Positions 35,594 to 45,559 of a stretch of DNA of 64,000 nt are shown here, piece after piece. The first letter of the stretch is position 1. Every line of letters begins with the position of its first letter. This DNA is from Verrucomicrobiota bacterium. Lineage in GTDB: Bacteria > Verrucomicrobiota > Verrucomicrobiia > CAIQCK01. Below the pieces are notes generated by a model, which did not search any database, was not told where the DNA came from, and was given only the letters and a program-made list of their open reading frames with translations. Where the stretch lies: positions 370,669 through 434,668 of the forward strand of contig JACRJX010000015.1 in assembly GCA_016235595.1 (NCBI GenBank), read 5' to 3'. A program made the position numbers and the translations under genes.

Positions 35594-37155
35594 ATCTCGC
35601 CACTCCACAGCAACGGATAAAGATGAGGCGCGGACAGTTTTTCAGCCATGAATTGTTGTTGAATGGCGCAGCTTGCCAAGGGGGCAGCCCCGCTCCCGGA
35701 TGCAGTCTCCAGCAACCGCCCAAATCGCCGCGCGTAGGCGTTTCCGCTCAACCCTTGCGTCGCGCAGCCGGGCCAGGACGTGACCCGCAACGCGCCGCGC
35801 GCCGCCCGCGTGCGCCACGTGTGCAGGAACGGGTTCAGCGGCGCGCAGAGCGCCCAGGATTGTTCCGGCGGATGGACCAGCACCTCCAGTTGCGCAAAGA
35901 GCGTGAGCCGGCTGAATGGCACCGGTTGCCGGATGCGGCCCGCAGCCAGCAGTGTCGGTTTGCCCGCCAACCTGCGGCAGGCGCGCGGCATTTGGCCGAG
36001 CCAGCGACGGAAGAGATATTCCTGCCGGACCACTTCCGCCTGCCAGTCGAACAGTGCGGGCGAAACGAGAAGCTCGTCGTAGGACTGCGGGAACCGAAGA
36101 CCGAATTGCGCCAGGTCGGGCGCGATATTGGGCAGGTGGCGGGCGATGAGCGGCCGACGCGCGACAGCGGTTTCGACATACGGCAGACCGAAGCCTTCCT
36201 GAATCGAGGTCAACAGTGCGGTTTCGCTGGCCGAAAGCAATTCGGCGACGGTGGGTTTGTGGGATTCGTCGCCCTGCAAGATTCCCAGGCGGAGCCGCCA
36301 ACCGTGGTGACGGGCAACGGTGCTGAGCTTGTCGGCGTAAGGTTTCTCGCCGGCTGAACTGACACCGCCCGTCGTGACGAGCCATGCCTCGGGTCTCAGC
36401 CAGCGCGTCAGCAGCAACGCTTCGGCGATGTTCTTGCGGCGCAGCAGGCGGCAGGGCATGAGCCAGACGGGCGCGCCGTCGCCCAGTTGCCCGCGCAGCC
36501 AGCGTCTCACCCCGCGCACGCGCACAGGCGTGGGCAGATGGCCGCGCTCGGCGATGTTGGGTATCCAAGCGGCCCGTGGACCGCAGTGTTTCCGGAGAAT
36601 GGCGGCGTCCGCCCGGTTGATGGCAATGTGACGAGCATTGGGCGTCGAACAGAACACAGTTCTGGCGACGGCGTCGAGCGTGCGGAAGCCTGACCGGCGC
36701 AGTTCCTGCCAGCGTTGCCAGCGGCTATCGAACCACCAGTCATGGTGGTGAGCGAGCAGCGGGATTCGCAGTGCCTCGCACGTGCGCACGAGTTCGCGCA
36801 CGAAAAGAAGGTTGCGGGCCAGACCGGGGTTGTGGACCCACACGACGCAATCGCACGCCGCGCGTCCGGCGAGAAGGCGATCGAGAGCGTGTCGGCATTG
36901 ACGCCGCAGGGTCGCGGGACGGCCCTTTTGTTCCGAGAAATAACCGAACGCTGGTTCGATAAAGAACTCGACCGGCACTGGGGCGAGCGCACGGCAAATG
37001 AGCAATCGCCACGACGCGTCAGCTTCCTCGCCGCCCGCCAGGATGACCTTGCGAATGGCCGGTTTGATCACGCGCACCAAGTGCGGCGCGGCCAGTTCAA
37101 TGACCTTGCGCACGCCGCCGGGACGATAGTGGTGATGGGCGATAACGAGTTCCAT
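35590..37155 (-). CDS. GT4-family glycosyltransferase
   Basis: 521 residues from ATG 37155 (MELVIAHHHYRPGGV); the ORF continues upstream, but that extension is Arg-rich and unlike a protein N-terminus. The GT-B fold is visible: a first Rossmann half with WVHNPGLARN and LAHHHDWWFDSRW, then the second with PCRLLRRKNIAEAL and the nucleotide-sugar motif EGFGLPYVETAVARRP, which carries the ExxxxxxE glutamates. The last 130 residues are an extra arginine-rich tail. It is divergent from the GpgS-like gene and leads the leftward operon, so a role in the same glycoside pathway is likely. Confidence 0.78.
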   Translation of the reverse strand: MELVIAHHHYRPGGVRKVIELAAPHLVRVIKPAIRKVILAGGEEADASWRLLICRALAPVPVEFFIEPAFGYFSEQKGRPATLRRQCRHALDRLLAGRAACDCVVWVHNPGLARNLLFVRELVRTCEALRIPLLAHHHDWWFDSRWQRWQELRRSGFRTLDAVARTVFCSTPNARHIAINRADAAILRKHCGPRAAWIPNIAERGHLPTPVRVRGVRRWLRGQLGDGAPVWLMPCRLLRRKNIAEALLLTRWLRPEAWLVTTGGVSSAGEKPYADKLSTVARHHGWRLRLGILQGDESHKPTVAELLSASETALLTSIQEGFGLPYVETAVARRPLIARHLPNIAPDLAQFGLRFPQSYDELLVSPALFDWQAEVVRQEYLFRRWLGQMPRACRRLAGKPTLLAAGRIRQPVPFSRLTLFAQLEVLVHPPEQSWALCAPLNPFLHTWRTRAARGALRVTSWPGCATQGLSGNAYARRFGRLLETASGSGAAPLASCAIQQQFMAEKLSAPHLYPLLWSGEI

Positions 37156-37273
37156 CGTGGCATACCGTTCCACAGCCGTTTGGCGGGAGCGAACTAATTT
37201 TGTGCGGGCCGGGATTGCGTCTTGACGCGCGCGAAGTCCGGGTGTGAGATTCGCCCGGTATCGCGCCGCGCAA

Positions 37274-37315
37274 TTGGCGCGTGCGCCAAAGGGTCTGAGA
37301 TCGTGTGATCTCAGA
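37274..37315. promoter_or_regulatory. Two adjacent palindromes in glucosylglycerate divergent region
   Basis: TTGGCGC (37274-37280) and GCGCCAA (37283-37289) form a perfect 7-bp inverted repeat around GT. Five bases later TCTGAGATC (37294-37302) and GATCTCAGA (37307-37315) form a perfect 9-bp inverted repeat around GTGT. They lie 119 bp upstream of the leftward GT4 start and 77 bp upstream of the rightward synthase. Good operator candidates; as RNA they could also fold into two short hairpins. Confidence 0.55.
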
Positions 37316-37391
37316 GGCCAACGCGATGGTCGGGCCGCCATCCACCGAAGCGGGTTGTTCTCAATAGAAGCAACGGATCGGAGACGAAACC

Positions 37392-38603
37392 ATGGCTGAC
37401 TTCTTCCAAACCGGCGCCATCGCCACGTTGCATCGGCTCGGCCGCCCGGACGTGCAACGGCTGGAACAGGGACTGGTTCAGTTCAGCGAGGAAACACCCA
37501 TCGCGTTGGTGCTGCCGTGTCACGCGCACGAGTTGGGGTCCAAAGCATTGAAGCTTATCGCGCGCCAGCTCAGCGGCGTGCCTTACCTCAAGCAGATCAT
37601 CGTGGGCGTGGATGGCGCCAACCGGCGAAGCTGGAATGCCGCGCGGCGTTTTTTCGCGCAACTGCCGCAGAAGCCCGTGTTGCTGTGGAACTCCGGTCCG
37701 CGAATGCAGGCGTTGTTCCGCAAGCTGGAGGATGCGGAACTCAGCCCTGGGCCCGCCGGCAAAGGCCGCAATGTGTGGATTTGCTTTGGCTACATGCTGG
37801 CCAGCGACCAGGCGCGCATGGTGGCCGTGCACGATTGCGACATCGTCACCTACAGCCGCGAGTTATTAGCGCGGCTTTGCTATCCGGTGGCGCATCCGGC
37901 GCTCGGCTTCGACTTCTGCAAGGGTTACTACGCGCGCGTGTCCGACCGGCTCAACGGACGCGTCATGCGCCTGATGGTGACACCGTTGATTCGAGCGCTG
38001 AAAAACATCCTGGGCCAGCATCCGTATCTCGTCTACATGGACACCTACCGCTATCCACTGGCGGGCGAGTTCTCGATGGATATGGACCTCGTGCGGCGCG
38101 TGCGCATCCCGCACGATTGGGCGCTGGAGGTGGGGTTGCTGGCCGAGGTGTTCCGCAACTGCGCGCCGCGCGCGATCTGCCAGTCAGAGCTGTGCGAGAA
38201 CTACGAGCACAAGCACCAGGAGCTTTCGCAGCGCGACCCGGACAAGGGTCTCAACAAGATGGCCGCCGACATCGCGCGGTCGTTCTTCCGCCGGATGGCC
38301 GCAGAAGGCATTAAGCTCGACGCGGGCCTGTTCGACACGCTACTGAGCGCCTACAGCCGGCAGGCTGAGGACACGCTGCGGTTCTACGCCGCCGACTCGG
38401 CTATTAACAGTCTCACCTACCCGCGCCACGAGGAGGAGAGCGCCGTCTCGACCTTTGTGCGCAGCATCCGCACTGCCGCGAAAGCGTTTCAGGACGATCC
38501 TCTGTGGTCGCCGCTGATCCCGAATTGGAACCGCATTGAGTCGGCTCTGCCAACGTTCCTGTGGGAACTCTCCGAGGCGGTGAGGCTGGACAATGAAGGT
38601 TGA
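37392..38603 (+). CDS. gpgS: Glucosyl-3-phosphoglycerate synthase-like glycosyltransferase (GT81)
   Basis: 403 residues beginning MADFFQTGAIATLHRL, the N-terminus typical of bacterial GpgS-type enzymes. The GT-A nucleotide-sugar site is seen in LPCHAHELGSKAL and in the DxD-like VAVHDCDIVTY. The later GLLAEVFRNC and ENYEHKHQ regions belong to the acceptor side. The family joins glucose from a nucleotide sugar to 3-phosphoglycerate, the first step to the compatible solute glucosylglycerate. GGAG lies eight bases before the ATG. It overlaps the following phosphorylase gene by 11 bp, which supports the pathway call. Confidence 0.82.
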   Translation: MADFFQTGAIATLHRLGRPDVQRLEQGLVQFSEETPIALVLPCHAHELGSKALKLIARQLSGVPYLKQIIVGVDGANRRSWNAARRFFAQLPQKPVLLWNSGPRMQALFRKLEDAELSPGPAGKGRNVWICFGYMLASDQARMVAVHDCDIVTYSRELLARLCYPVAHPALGFDFCKGYYARVSDRLNGRVMRLMVTPLIRALKNILGQHPYLVYMDTYRYPLAGEFSMDMDLVRRVRIPHDWALEVGLLAEVFRNCAPRAICQSELCENYEHKHQELSQRDPDKGLNKMAADIARSFFRRMAAEGIKLDAGLFDTLLSAYSRQAEDTLRFYAADSAINSLTYPRHEEESAVSTFVRSIRTAAKAFQDDPLWSPLIPNWNRIESALPTFLWELSEAVRLDNEG

Positions 38604-40278
38604 CCGGACGCCGTCGCGAATCTCAACGTTGCTCGCGACACTTTACGGCCCCCAGCGAAGCCGCGAAGCCGCGAAACTGTTGGAGCAACTGATCGCCCGC
38701 CATCGATCTGCACACACGCCAGGTTCCCCGCGCGGAGCCTTGGGCCTGGCGCAGGGCGATGCGCTGTTGATCACCTATGCCGATCAGGTGCGCGAGCCGG
38801 ACAGGGCGCCGCTGCAAACGCTGACTGCATTTATCGAAGACCACCTCACCGGCGTTGTCAGCGGTGTTCATCTGTTGCCGTTTTTTCCGTCGTCGTCCGA
38901 CGATGGGTTTGCGGTGAAGGATTACCTTGCCGTGGATGCCGCTTACGGCGTGTGGGACGACATCGCCCGGCTCGGACAACGTTTCGATCTGATGTTTGAC
39001 GCCGTCTTCAACCACGCGTCGGCGCAGGGCGAATGGTTCGGGCGGTTCCTGCGTGATGAGCCGGAGTTCCGCGATTTCTTCGTTACTGTCGAAGGCGATC
39101 ACGACTTTTCCCGCGTCGTGCGCCCGCGTGCCCTGCCATTGCTGACCGAGTTCATCGCTGCTTCCGGGCCGCGCAAGGTCTGGACGACGTTCAGTGCCGA
39201 CCAGGTGGACCTGAATTTCAAGAATCCGGCGGTCCTGCTCCGCGCACTGGAGACGCTGCTGTTCTATATCGCGAAAGGCGCGCGATTCATCCGGTTCGAC
39301 GCCATCGCGTTTCTTTGGAAGGAAATCGGCACCACCTGCCTGCACCTGCCGCAGACGCATTGCGTTGTCCAACTGATGCGCGCGGTGCTCGACGAGGTCG
39401 CTCCGCGCGTGCTGCTCATCACCGAGACCAACGTCCCGCACGCCGACAACGTCAGCTACTTCGGTGACGGCACGAACGAAGCGCAACTCATCTACAACTT
39501 CGCCCTGCCGCCGCTGGTGCTGCACGCGCTGGCTGCTGGCAACGCGGGCAAACTCACGCGATGGGCACAGTCGCTTGCGCTGCCGTCGGAACACGTGACC
39601 TTTTTCAATTTCCTCGCTTCGCACGACGGCATCGGACTGAATCCGGCGCGCGGCATCCTCAACGATACCGAGATCGACGCACTGGTGGCACGCACGTTGG
39701 ATCATGGTGGGTTCGTCTCTTACAAGAACATGTCCGACGGTTCGCAGGTGCCCTACGAGTTGAACATCAACTATCTCGACGCGCTCTCAAACCCCGCCGC
39801 GGGCGAACCGGTGGAACTGGTGGCCCGCAAGTTTCTTACCGCGCAGGCGATCATGCTCAGCCTCCAAGGCATGCCGGGCATCTACTTCCACTCACTCTTT
39901 GGTTCGCGCGGCGACCGCGCTGGCGTGGAGGCCAGCGGCATCAAGCGCCGTATCAATCGCGAGAAACTCGACCGCCCGCGGCTCGAAGCGGAGCTTGCCG
40001 ACGCCGGTTCGTTGCGCGCCCGCGTCTTCGGCGGCTATCGCGAACTGCTCCGCGCTCGCGCCTCGCACGCGGCGTTCGCGCCTGACGCCGCGCAACACGT
40101 GCTTGATCTGGATGAGCGCGTGTTTGCTGTGCTGCGCGAGAGCGCCGATGGTGCGGACCGCATGTTGTGCCTGCACAACGCGAGCCCGGATCGGGTCTGT
40201 GTGCGGCCGGTTGCGCCGTCAGCGGGACCGGTGGAACTACCGCCATACAGCAGCCGCTGGATACCGGTGCCGGCCTGA
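38593..40278 (+). CDS. Sucrose-phosphorylase-family GH13_18 enzyme, probable glucosylglycerate phosphorylase
   Basis: 561 residues of the GH13 subfamily that includes sucrose, sucrose-6-phosphate and glucosylglycerate phosphorylases. Visible motifs: GVHLLPFFPSSSDDGF, DAVFNHAS, the nucleophile aspartate in FIRFDAIAFLWKEIG, the acid/base glutamate in LLITETNVPHADN, and ASHDGIGLNP. It would reversibly cleave the glucoside with phosphate to give glucose-1-phosphate. Coupling to the GpgS-like gene points to glucosylglycerate rather than sucrose. A full-length, intact gene. Confidence 0.85.
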   Translation: MKVDRTPSRISTLLATLYGPQRSREAAKLLEQLIARHRSAHTPGSPRGALGLAQGDALLITYADQVREPDRAPLQTLTAFIEDHLTGVVSGVHLLPFFPSSSDDGFAVKDYLAVDAAYGVWDDIARLGQRFDLMFDAVFNHASAQGEWFGRFLRDEPEFRDFFVTVEGDHDFSRVVRPRALPLLTEFIAASGPRKVWTTFSADQVDLNFKNPAVLLRALETLLFYIAKGARFIRFDAIAFLWKEIGTTCLHLPQTHCVVQLMRAVLDEVAPRVLLITETNVPHADNVSYFGDGTNEAQLIYNFALPPLVLHALAAGNAGKLTRWAQSLALPSEHVTFFNFLASHDGIGLNPARGILNDTEIDALVARTLDHGGFVSYKNMSDGSQVPYELNINYLDALSNPAAGEPVELVARKFLTAQAIMLSLQGMPGIYFHSLFGSRGDRAGVEASGIKRRINREKLDRPRLEAELADAGSLRARVFGGYRELLRARASHAAFAPDAAQHVLDLDERVFAVLRESADGADRMLCLHNASPDRVCVRPVAPSAGPVELPPYSSRWIPVPA

Positions 40279-40328
40279 GTTCATGTGACGCAGCGCAAGA
40301 TATGAGCAGCGTCGCCACCGACGACCAG

Positions 40329-40349
40329 CCGGCGTGGACCGGCCTTTTC
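40329..40349. terminator. Possible weak terminator between convergent genes
   Basis: GCCGG (40329-40333) and CCGGC (40340-40344) form a 5-bp GC-rich stem with a six-base loop, followed by C and four T residues. It lies between the stops of two convergent genes. The T run is short, so this is only tentative. Confidence 0.3.
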
Positions 40350-40350
40350 G

Positions 40351-41640
40351 CTAGACGCCTTCGCCGAAGATATTGGCCAGGCGGGCGGCGAGCTTCCGGC
40401 GGGCGACGGCATAGGAGAAGTATTTGACGCCGAGGTCGTAATTGGTTTTGGCCCACTGCTGGCGCAACGCGGCGTTGGAGAGGACTTCCCGCGTCTGCTC
40501 AACGACCTCGCGCGTGACGAGGTGGGACATCTCAACGGTCTTGAAACCGAGCGGGTCAATGTCGCGCGCATAGACGGAGTAGGTGTTCACAACGACCGGC
40601 TTGCCGAAATAGATGGCTTCGAGAAAGGCGTTGCCGAACCCCTCGTAGTGGCTCGGATAAGTGACCAGGTCCGCGTGCGGGTAAACATCCATCAGGGTGT
40701 AAACCTTCCGGCCCTCGGCGTTGATGCCGCGCGTTTCGCCCACGCGGTCTGCGATGAAACGCACGTCAATGCCGGCGTCGGCGATGCGGTCGTTCAACAT
40801 CGCCATGTAGGCGCTGCCTTCGTCACCGGCGGGATGGGAAACCACAAGTTTCGCGCGCGGGTCTTTGAGGCGGCGCACCAGTTCAACGGCGTGTTCGATT
40901 CCCTTGCGCTGGACCACACGCGTGGGCTGGAGAATGAACCAGTCATCATCGCGCAAACCGATTTCCTGCCGCAGGTCGCGGGTATAGTCGTCGAAACCGG
41001 GCGGCGGCGTTTCGAAGTCAAGCACGTTGGGGATGATGGCTGAGGGGAGGCTGCAGCGGCGGGCGAGTTCCTTCTGTGCCATCGAGTTGATCACCACGTG
41101 TTCGGTGCGCGGCATGGCGCCGGGAAACGCGGCTCGGAGGTAATCGTTGACCGCGCTGACCACGAATCGTTCCCGTTCCCAGGCGAAGTCGTGATGATGC
41201 GCAATCGTGGGCAGGCCCGTTTCGGCGATCACTTCCGTCATTGCCAGTCCCATCGGCACATGCATCGGGATGGAGAGAATATTCTCGGGGATGAGCACTT
41301 CGATCTGAAACTTCTCGATGAAGCGATACAACTCATTCTTGAGCTGCTCCTTGATGTCCTGGATATCATCGGTGATCGCCCGCGTGCGAGACGTCACGCC
41401 GAACAGCTTCTCCTGGAGCTGCGCGACTCTGGGATGACCAAAGAAAGCGAGCGGCGCGTGATGACTGTTCTCCGGCGGACCGTCAAGCAACCCGGCCATC
41501 CAGAAACACGAGTGGCCCATGTCCTGTAGAATCTGCGCCCACTTTCGCGCTTCCAGCGTCACGCCATCCGTGCCGCAAAAACGAGTGGAGATGAAACCGA
41601 TGTGTTTGGCCGGCCCGGCGATCTGGATGACGGTGCTCAT
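40351..41640 (-). CDS. GT4-family glycosyltransferase, candidate mannosylglucosylglycerate-type enzyme
   Basis: 429 residues, GT-B fold. The N-terminal half has HIGFISTRFCGTDGVTLEA, with the glycine-rich donor loop, and TIAHHHDFAWERERF. The second half has LQPTRVVQRKGIEHAVEL and the donor motif HYEGFGNAFLEAIYFGKP. The sequence resembles GT4 enzymes found beside GpgS genes that add mannose to glucosyl(phospho)glycerate (MggA/MggS type), but this is by memory only. It is convergent with the phosphorylase gene, and upstream is the divergent cation ATPase gene. Confidence 0.75.
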   Translation of the reverse strand: MSTVIQIAGPAKHIGFISTRFCGTDGVTLEARKWAQILQDMGHSCFWMAGLLDGPPENSHHAPLAFFGHPRVAQLQEKLFGVTSRTRAITDDIQDIKEQLKNELYRFIEKFQIEVLIPENILSIPMHVPMGLAMTEVIAETGLPTIAHHHDFAWERERFVVSAVNDYLRAAFPGAMPRTEHVVINSMAQKELARRCSLPSAIIPNVLDFETPPPGFDDYTRDLRQEIGLRDDDWFILQPTRVVQRKGIEHAVELVRRLKDPRAKLVVSHPAGDEGSAYMAMLNDRIADAGIDVRFIADRVGETRGINAEGRKVYTLMDVYPHADLVTYPSHYEGFGNAFLEAIYFGKPVVVNTYSVYARDIDPLGFKTVEMSHLVTREVVEQTREVLSNAALRQQWAKTNYDLGVKYFSYAVARRKLAARLANIFGEGV

Positions 41641-41750
41641 GCGTATGGCAATCGTAACTCATTCCGCAGCTGCCCGCCAGCGCGGTTGTCGCCCGCAAGA
41701 GCTGCCATCGCCAGCGTTACCGTATTGACAGTGACGCCAGAGCGGGGAGA

Positions 41751-44456
41751 ATGGCTACGATGACTGCAACGCCTTCACCGCAGACGGGTCAGAATCTCGC
41801 TGCGGTGCTCCAACAACTCGGTGTCGATCCGGCCTGTGGACTGGCCGACGCCGAGGCCGCGCGGCGGCTCGACAGGCATGGGCCGAACCAACTTATTGAG
41901 CGCGGACGGAAAAGCCCTTGGCGCATCTTGTGGGAGCAGTTCACCGCCACGATGGTCGTCATTCTTATCATTGCGGCGGTCATCTCGGCCGCGCTTGGTG
42001 AATTCGTTGATGCGGGTGCCATCCTCGCGATTATCATCCTCAACGCCATCCTCGGCTTCACGCAGGAGAACCGGGCTGAGAAGGCGATGGCGGCCCTGAA
42101 GCAACTGGCTGCGCCGACCGTGCGTGTCCGGCGCGACGGCCATTTGCGGGAAATTGCCGCGACTGCACTGGTGCCGGGCGACATCGTATCGGTCGAGGCG
42201 GGCAACTTCATTCCCGCCGACGCGCGTCTGGTCGAGGCCGCAAACCTGCGTGTGCAGGAGGCTGCGCTCACGGGTGAGTCGGCGCCGGTCGAGAAGGACG
42301 TTCGCGCGGTGGTGGCCACTGATGCTGCGCTGGGTGACCGGGCCAACGCGGTGTTCATGGGCACGGTTGTCACTTATGGCCGCGCCACCGTGGCCGTGAC
42401 CGCAACAGGCATGGAGACGGAACTGGGCCGCATCGCCACGATGATCCAGACTGTCAAACGCGAACCGACGCCGTTGCAGCGGAGGCTCGATCATCTTGGC
42501 AAAGTCCTGGCGGTCGTGGCGCTGGTGATTGTGGCGGTGGTGTTTGTGCTCGGCCTGCTTCGAGGGGAGCCGTTGACGTTGCTGTTCCTGACGGCGGTGA
42601 GCATGGCGGTGGCGGCGGTGCCGGAGGGACTGCCGGCGGTGGTGACCATTGCGCTGGCGCTCGGCGCCCAGCGGATGCTCAAACGCCGCGCTCTCATCCG
42701 CAAATTGCCCGCCGTCGAAACACTCGGCTCGGTGACGGTGATCTGCTCGGACAAGACCGGCACGTTGACGGAAAACCGGATGACGGTCGCGGTGGTCGAG
42801 ATCGCCGGCTGTCAGATGGACGCCGCGATGCTCAGCGAGGCTGCGCTGCGCGAGCGGCCGGAGTTCGCGCGGTTGCTTGTGGGCGCGGCGCTTTGTAACG
42901 ATACGGTGGTGGATGGGGCAGGGGTCGTGGGCGATCCGACGGAGACGGCGCTGGTGGTAGCGGCGGCAAAGTGCGGTCTGCGAAAAGCTGAACTCGAACG
43001 AGTGCTGCCGCGCGTGGCGGAGGTGCCATTTGAATCCGAGCGGAAACGGATGACGACAGTGCATCGAAGGGAACCGGAAGCTGTGAGTCTGGCCGGATTG
43101 CATGGCGATGCGCCCGGCGTCAGTTTTGCCAAAGGGGCTGTTGGATCGCTGCTGCAAGTGTCGTCGCGTGTGTGGTCCGAAGGACGGGCTGAACCGCTCG
43201 ACGATGCGTGGCGCGAGCGGATTCAGGTGGCAAACGACCGACTTGCGCAGCGCGGGATGCGCGTGCTGGGTGTGGCATTTCGGCCGCTGGCGGAACTGCC
43301 CGGCCAGGCGGACGTGGCCTTGCTGGAACGCGATCTCATCTTCATCGGCTTTGTCGGAATGATGGATCCGCTTCGGGCAGAGGCGCGCGAGGCGGTGCAG
43401 ACGTGCGTCAGCGCGGGCATCCGACCCGTAATGATCACCGGTGACCATCCGTTGACAGCGATGCAGATTGCGCGCGAGTTGGGCATCGCTGGTGATGGTC
43501 ACGTGATGACCGGGCAGGAGCTGGAACGTTTGTCGGTCGCCGAACTGAAAAAAGTTGTGGGCGAGGTTTCGGTTTATGCGCGTGTCGCGCCAGCGCACAA
43601 GCTGAAGATCGTCGAGGCACTGCAATCGCGAGGGCAGGTTGTGGCAATGACCGGCGATGGCATCAACGACGCGCCGGCGCTCAAGAAGGCTGACATCGGC
43701 GTGGCGATGGGGATCGCAGGCACGGATGTGGCGAAGGAAGCTTCCGCGATGGTGTTGATGGATGACAACTTCGCCACCATCGTCGCCGCGGTGCGCGAGG
43801 GGCGCGTCATCTATGACAACATCCGCAAGTTCATCAAATACATCGCCACCACCAACGCGTCGGAGATATGGCTGATGTTGATCGCGCCGCTGGCCGGCAT
43901 GCCGCTGCCGTTGCTGCCGCTGCAAATCCTCTGGATGAACCTGATGACCGACGGGTTGCCGGCTTTGGCGCTGGGCGTGGAGCCTGCCGAGCGCGACGTG
44001 ATGCGCCGTCCGCCACAACGCGCTGGGGTGAGCATCTTCGCGGGCGGCATGGGCTGGCACATCGCCTGGGTGGGTGTGCTGATGGGGTTGTTGTCGCTGG
44101 CGACGGGCTATTACGAATGGCGGGCTGGTAATCCGCACTGGCAGACGATGGTATTCACGACCGTGACGGTTGCCCAACTGGCGCACGCGCTGGCCATCCG
44201 CTCTTGGAGTGCGTCGCTGTTCACACAAGGATTGATGTCGAACAAGCCGCTGGCGGGAGCCGTGGCGGTGTCACTCGCGCTGCAACTGGCGGTGATCTAC
44301 CTGCCTCCGTGCCAGCGCGTGTTCAAAACGGTGGCGCTGGATGCAGCAGAGTTGGGCTTGTGTATCGCGCTGGCGGGCGTAATTTTTGTCGTCGTGGAAC
44401 TGGAGAAGTGGCTGCGCCGGCGTCGCGCGGCTGACAACCGGAGGAGTGAACCATGA
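41751..44456 (+). CDS. P-type Ca2+-type cation ATPase
   Basis: 901 residues, complete P2-ATPase. The N-terminal domain precedes [11 protein letters not shown] (TGES at 174-177); [16 protein letters not shown] (PEGL 291-294) is in helix M4; the phosphorylated aspartate is D334 in [29 protein letters not shown] is the hinge; ten membrane helices are predicted, with VTIALALG and [13 protein letters not shown] characteristic of the SERCA/PMCA group. It probably exports Ca2+, possibly other cations. GGGGAG at 41744-41749 is too close to ATG 41751 and better placed for ATG 41760, which may be the real start. Coupled to a universal stress protein by ATGA overlap. Confidence 0.92.
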   Translation: MATMTATPSPQTGQNLAAVLQQLGVDPACGLADAEAARRLDRHGPNQLIERGRKSPWRILWEQFTATMVVILIIAAVISAALGEFVDAGAILAIIILNAILGFTQENRAEKAMAALKQLAAPTVRVRRDGHLREIAATALVPGDIVSVEAGNFIPADARLVEAANLRVQEAALTGESAPVEKDVRAVVATDAALGDRANAVFMGTVVTYGRATVAVTATGMETELGRIATMIQTVKREPTPLQRRLDHLGKVLAVVALVIVAVVFVLGLLRGEPLTLLFLTAVSMAVAAVPEGLPAVVTIALALGAQRMLKRRALIRKLPAVETLGSVTVICSDKTGTLTENRMTVAVVEIAGCQMDAAMLSEAALRERPEFARLLVGAALCNDTVVDGAGVVGDPTETALVVAAAKCGLRKAELERVLPRVAEVPFESERKRMTTVHRREPEAVSLAGLHGDAPGVSFAKGAVGSLLQVSSRVWSEGRAEPLDDAWRERIQVANDRLAQRGMRVLGVAFRPLAELPGQADVALLERDLIFIGFVGMMDPLRAEAREAVQTCVSAGIRPVMITGDHPLTAMQIARELGIAGDGHVMTGQELERLSVAELKKVVGEVSVYARVAPAHKLKIVEALQSRGQVVAMTGDGINDAPALKKADIGVAMGIAGTDVAKEASAMVLMDDNFATIVAAVREGRVIYDNIRKFIKYIATTNASEIWLMLIAPLAGMPLPLLPLQILWMNLMTDGLPALALGVEPAERDVMRRPPQRAGVSIFAGGMGWHIAWVGVLMGLLSLATGYYEWRAGNPHWQTMVFTTVTVAQLAHALAIRSWSASLFTQGLMSNKPLAGAVAVSLALQLAVIYLPPCQRVFKTVALDAAELGLCIALAGVIFVVVELEKWLRRRRAADNRRSEP

Positions 44457-45382
44457 AAGAGAAGATGAAACTGTTGATCGCCCATGACGGGTCGCAATGT
44501 GCCACCGCGGCGTTGAACGATCTGAAGCGCGCTGGCCTGCCGCGGCAGACCGAGGTGCTGGTGGTTTCGGTGGCGGATGTTTGGCTGCCGCCACCGGGCA
44601 GCGAGATCGCGGCCGCTGCGGAGTTGATGCCACCACCGGTCAGACTCTCCCGGGCGCACGCGATCGAAACGGAGGAACAGGCCCTGGCGCTGGCTCAGCA
44701 GGCGGCGGCGCAGTTGCAGAAGCGGTTTGCCGACTGGCGGGTCAGCGCGGCGGCGTGCCACGACGCGCCATGGTGGGGCATTCTCAAGCAGGCAGAGAAG
44801 TTCAAGCCTGACCTGATCGTGGTGGGTTCGCACGGGCGCGGGGCACTGGGACGGATGGTGTTGGGCAGCACGTCGCAGCGCGTGGCAACGGAAGCGAACG
44901 GCTCGGTGCGCATCGCGCGCGGGTTGTTTGCGGAGGACGTGGCGCCGCCCCGGCTTGTCGTGGGCGTGGACGGGTCGGAGCACAGCAACCTGACCGTCAA
45001 TCGCGTCGCGGAGCGAATGTGGCCGGCGGGAACAGCGGTGCATGTGGTGGGGTTCACTGATGTGGTGAGCATGGCGATGTTCTCTTCTTCCGAATGCGCG
45101 CCGATGCCGGCGATGATGCCGGAGGATTACGAAAAGGAAGAGACGCAGTTGCGAGAGTTTGCCACGGCTGCGGCAGACAGATTGCGCGCAGCGGGACTGC
45201 TGGCTGCGGCGATCGTGAGGAGGGGTGACCCGCGGCGGGAGATTCTCCACGAGGCAGAGCGGTGGGGCGCGGACTGCGTGTTCGTTGGCGCGCACGGACA
45301 CTCGCGGTTGCAGAAGATTCTCGGCTCAGTATCGCAGTGGGTGGCGTCGCGGGCGCATTGCTCGGTGGAAGTGGTCAGATAG
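44453..45382 (+). CDS. Tandem-domain universal stress protein
   Basis: 309 residues made of two UspA domains. Domain 1 begins [11 protein letters not shown] and carries the ATP-site pattern [17 protein letters not shown]. Domain 2 begins [11 protein letters not shown] and ends with [18 protein letters not shown], where the small-glycine pattern is less perfect. Cytoplasmic. The start overlaps the ATPase stop as ATGA, so a regulatory link to ion transport under stress is likely but not shown. Confidence 0.9.
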   Translation: MKEKMKLLIAHDGSQCATAALNDLKRAGLPRQTEVLVVSVADVWLPPPGSEIAAAAELMPPPVRLSRAHAIETEEQALALAQQAAAQLQKRFADWRVSAAACHDAPWWGILKQAEKFKPDLIVVGSHGRGALGRMVLGSTSQRVATEANGSVRIARGLFAEDVAPPRLVVGVDGSEHSNLTVNRVAERMWPAGTAVHVVGFTDVVSMAMFSSSECAPMPAMMPEDYEKEETQLREFATAAADRLRAAGLLAAAIVRRGDPRREILHEAERWGADCVFVGAHGHSRLQKILGSVSQWVASRAHCSVEVVR

Positions 45383-45559
45383 GAATTGAGTCGGCCTGCA
45401 CGATACCGCTTCCCGGGATGTTGGATGCGAGGCTGATATCCCGTAATGCTTCAGAGCGTCGTCGTAAATCCGGCAAAGAGGGGCTTTCGAAAACGGATGA
45501 GCAACTCCGACATCGAGAGACTAATAGCAGACCGGACGTCTTGAACAATTCATGCCTGT

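Noticed and set aside
41775..44228. Long open frame (about 817 codons) antisense to the cation ATPase
   Set aside because: It is a high-GC shadow with Arg/His/Gln-rich composition, no recognisable domain, and the ATPase on the other strand is unambiguous.
45383..45559. tRNA or small RNA in the gap after the stress protein gene
   Set aside because: I found no cloverleaf or clear promoter/terminator pair there.
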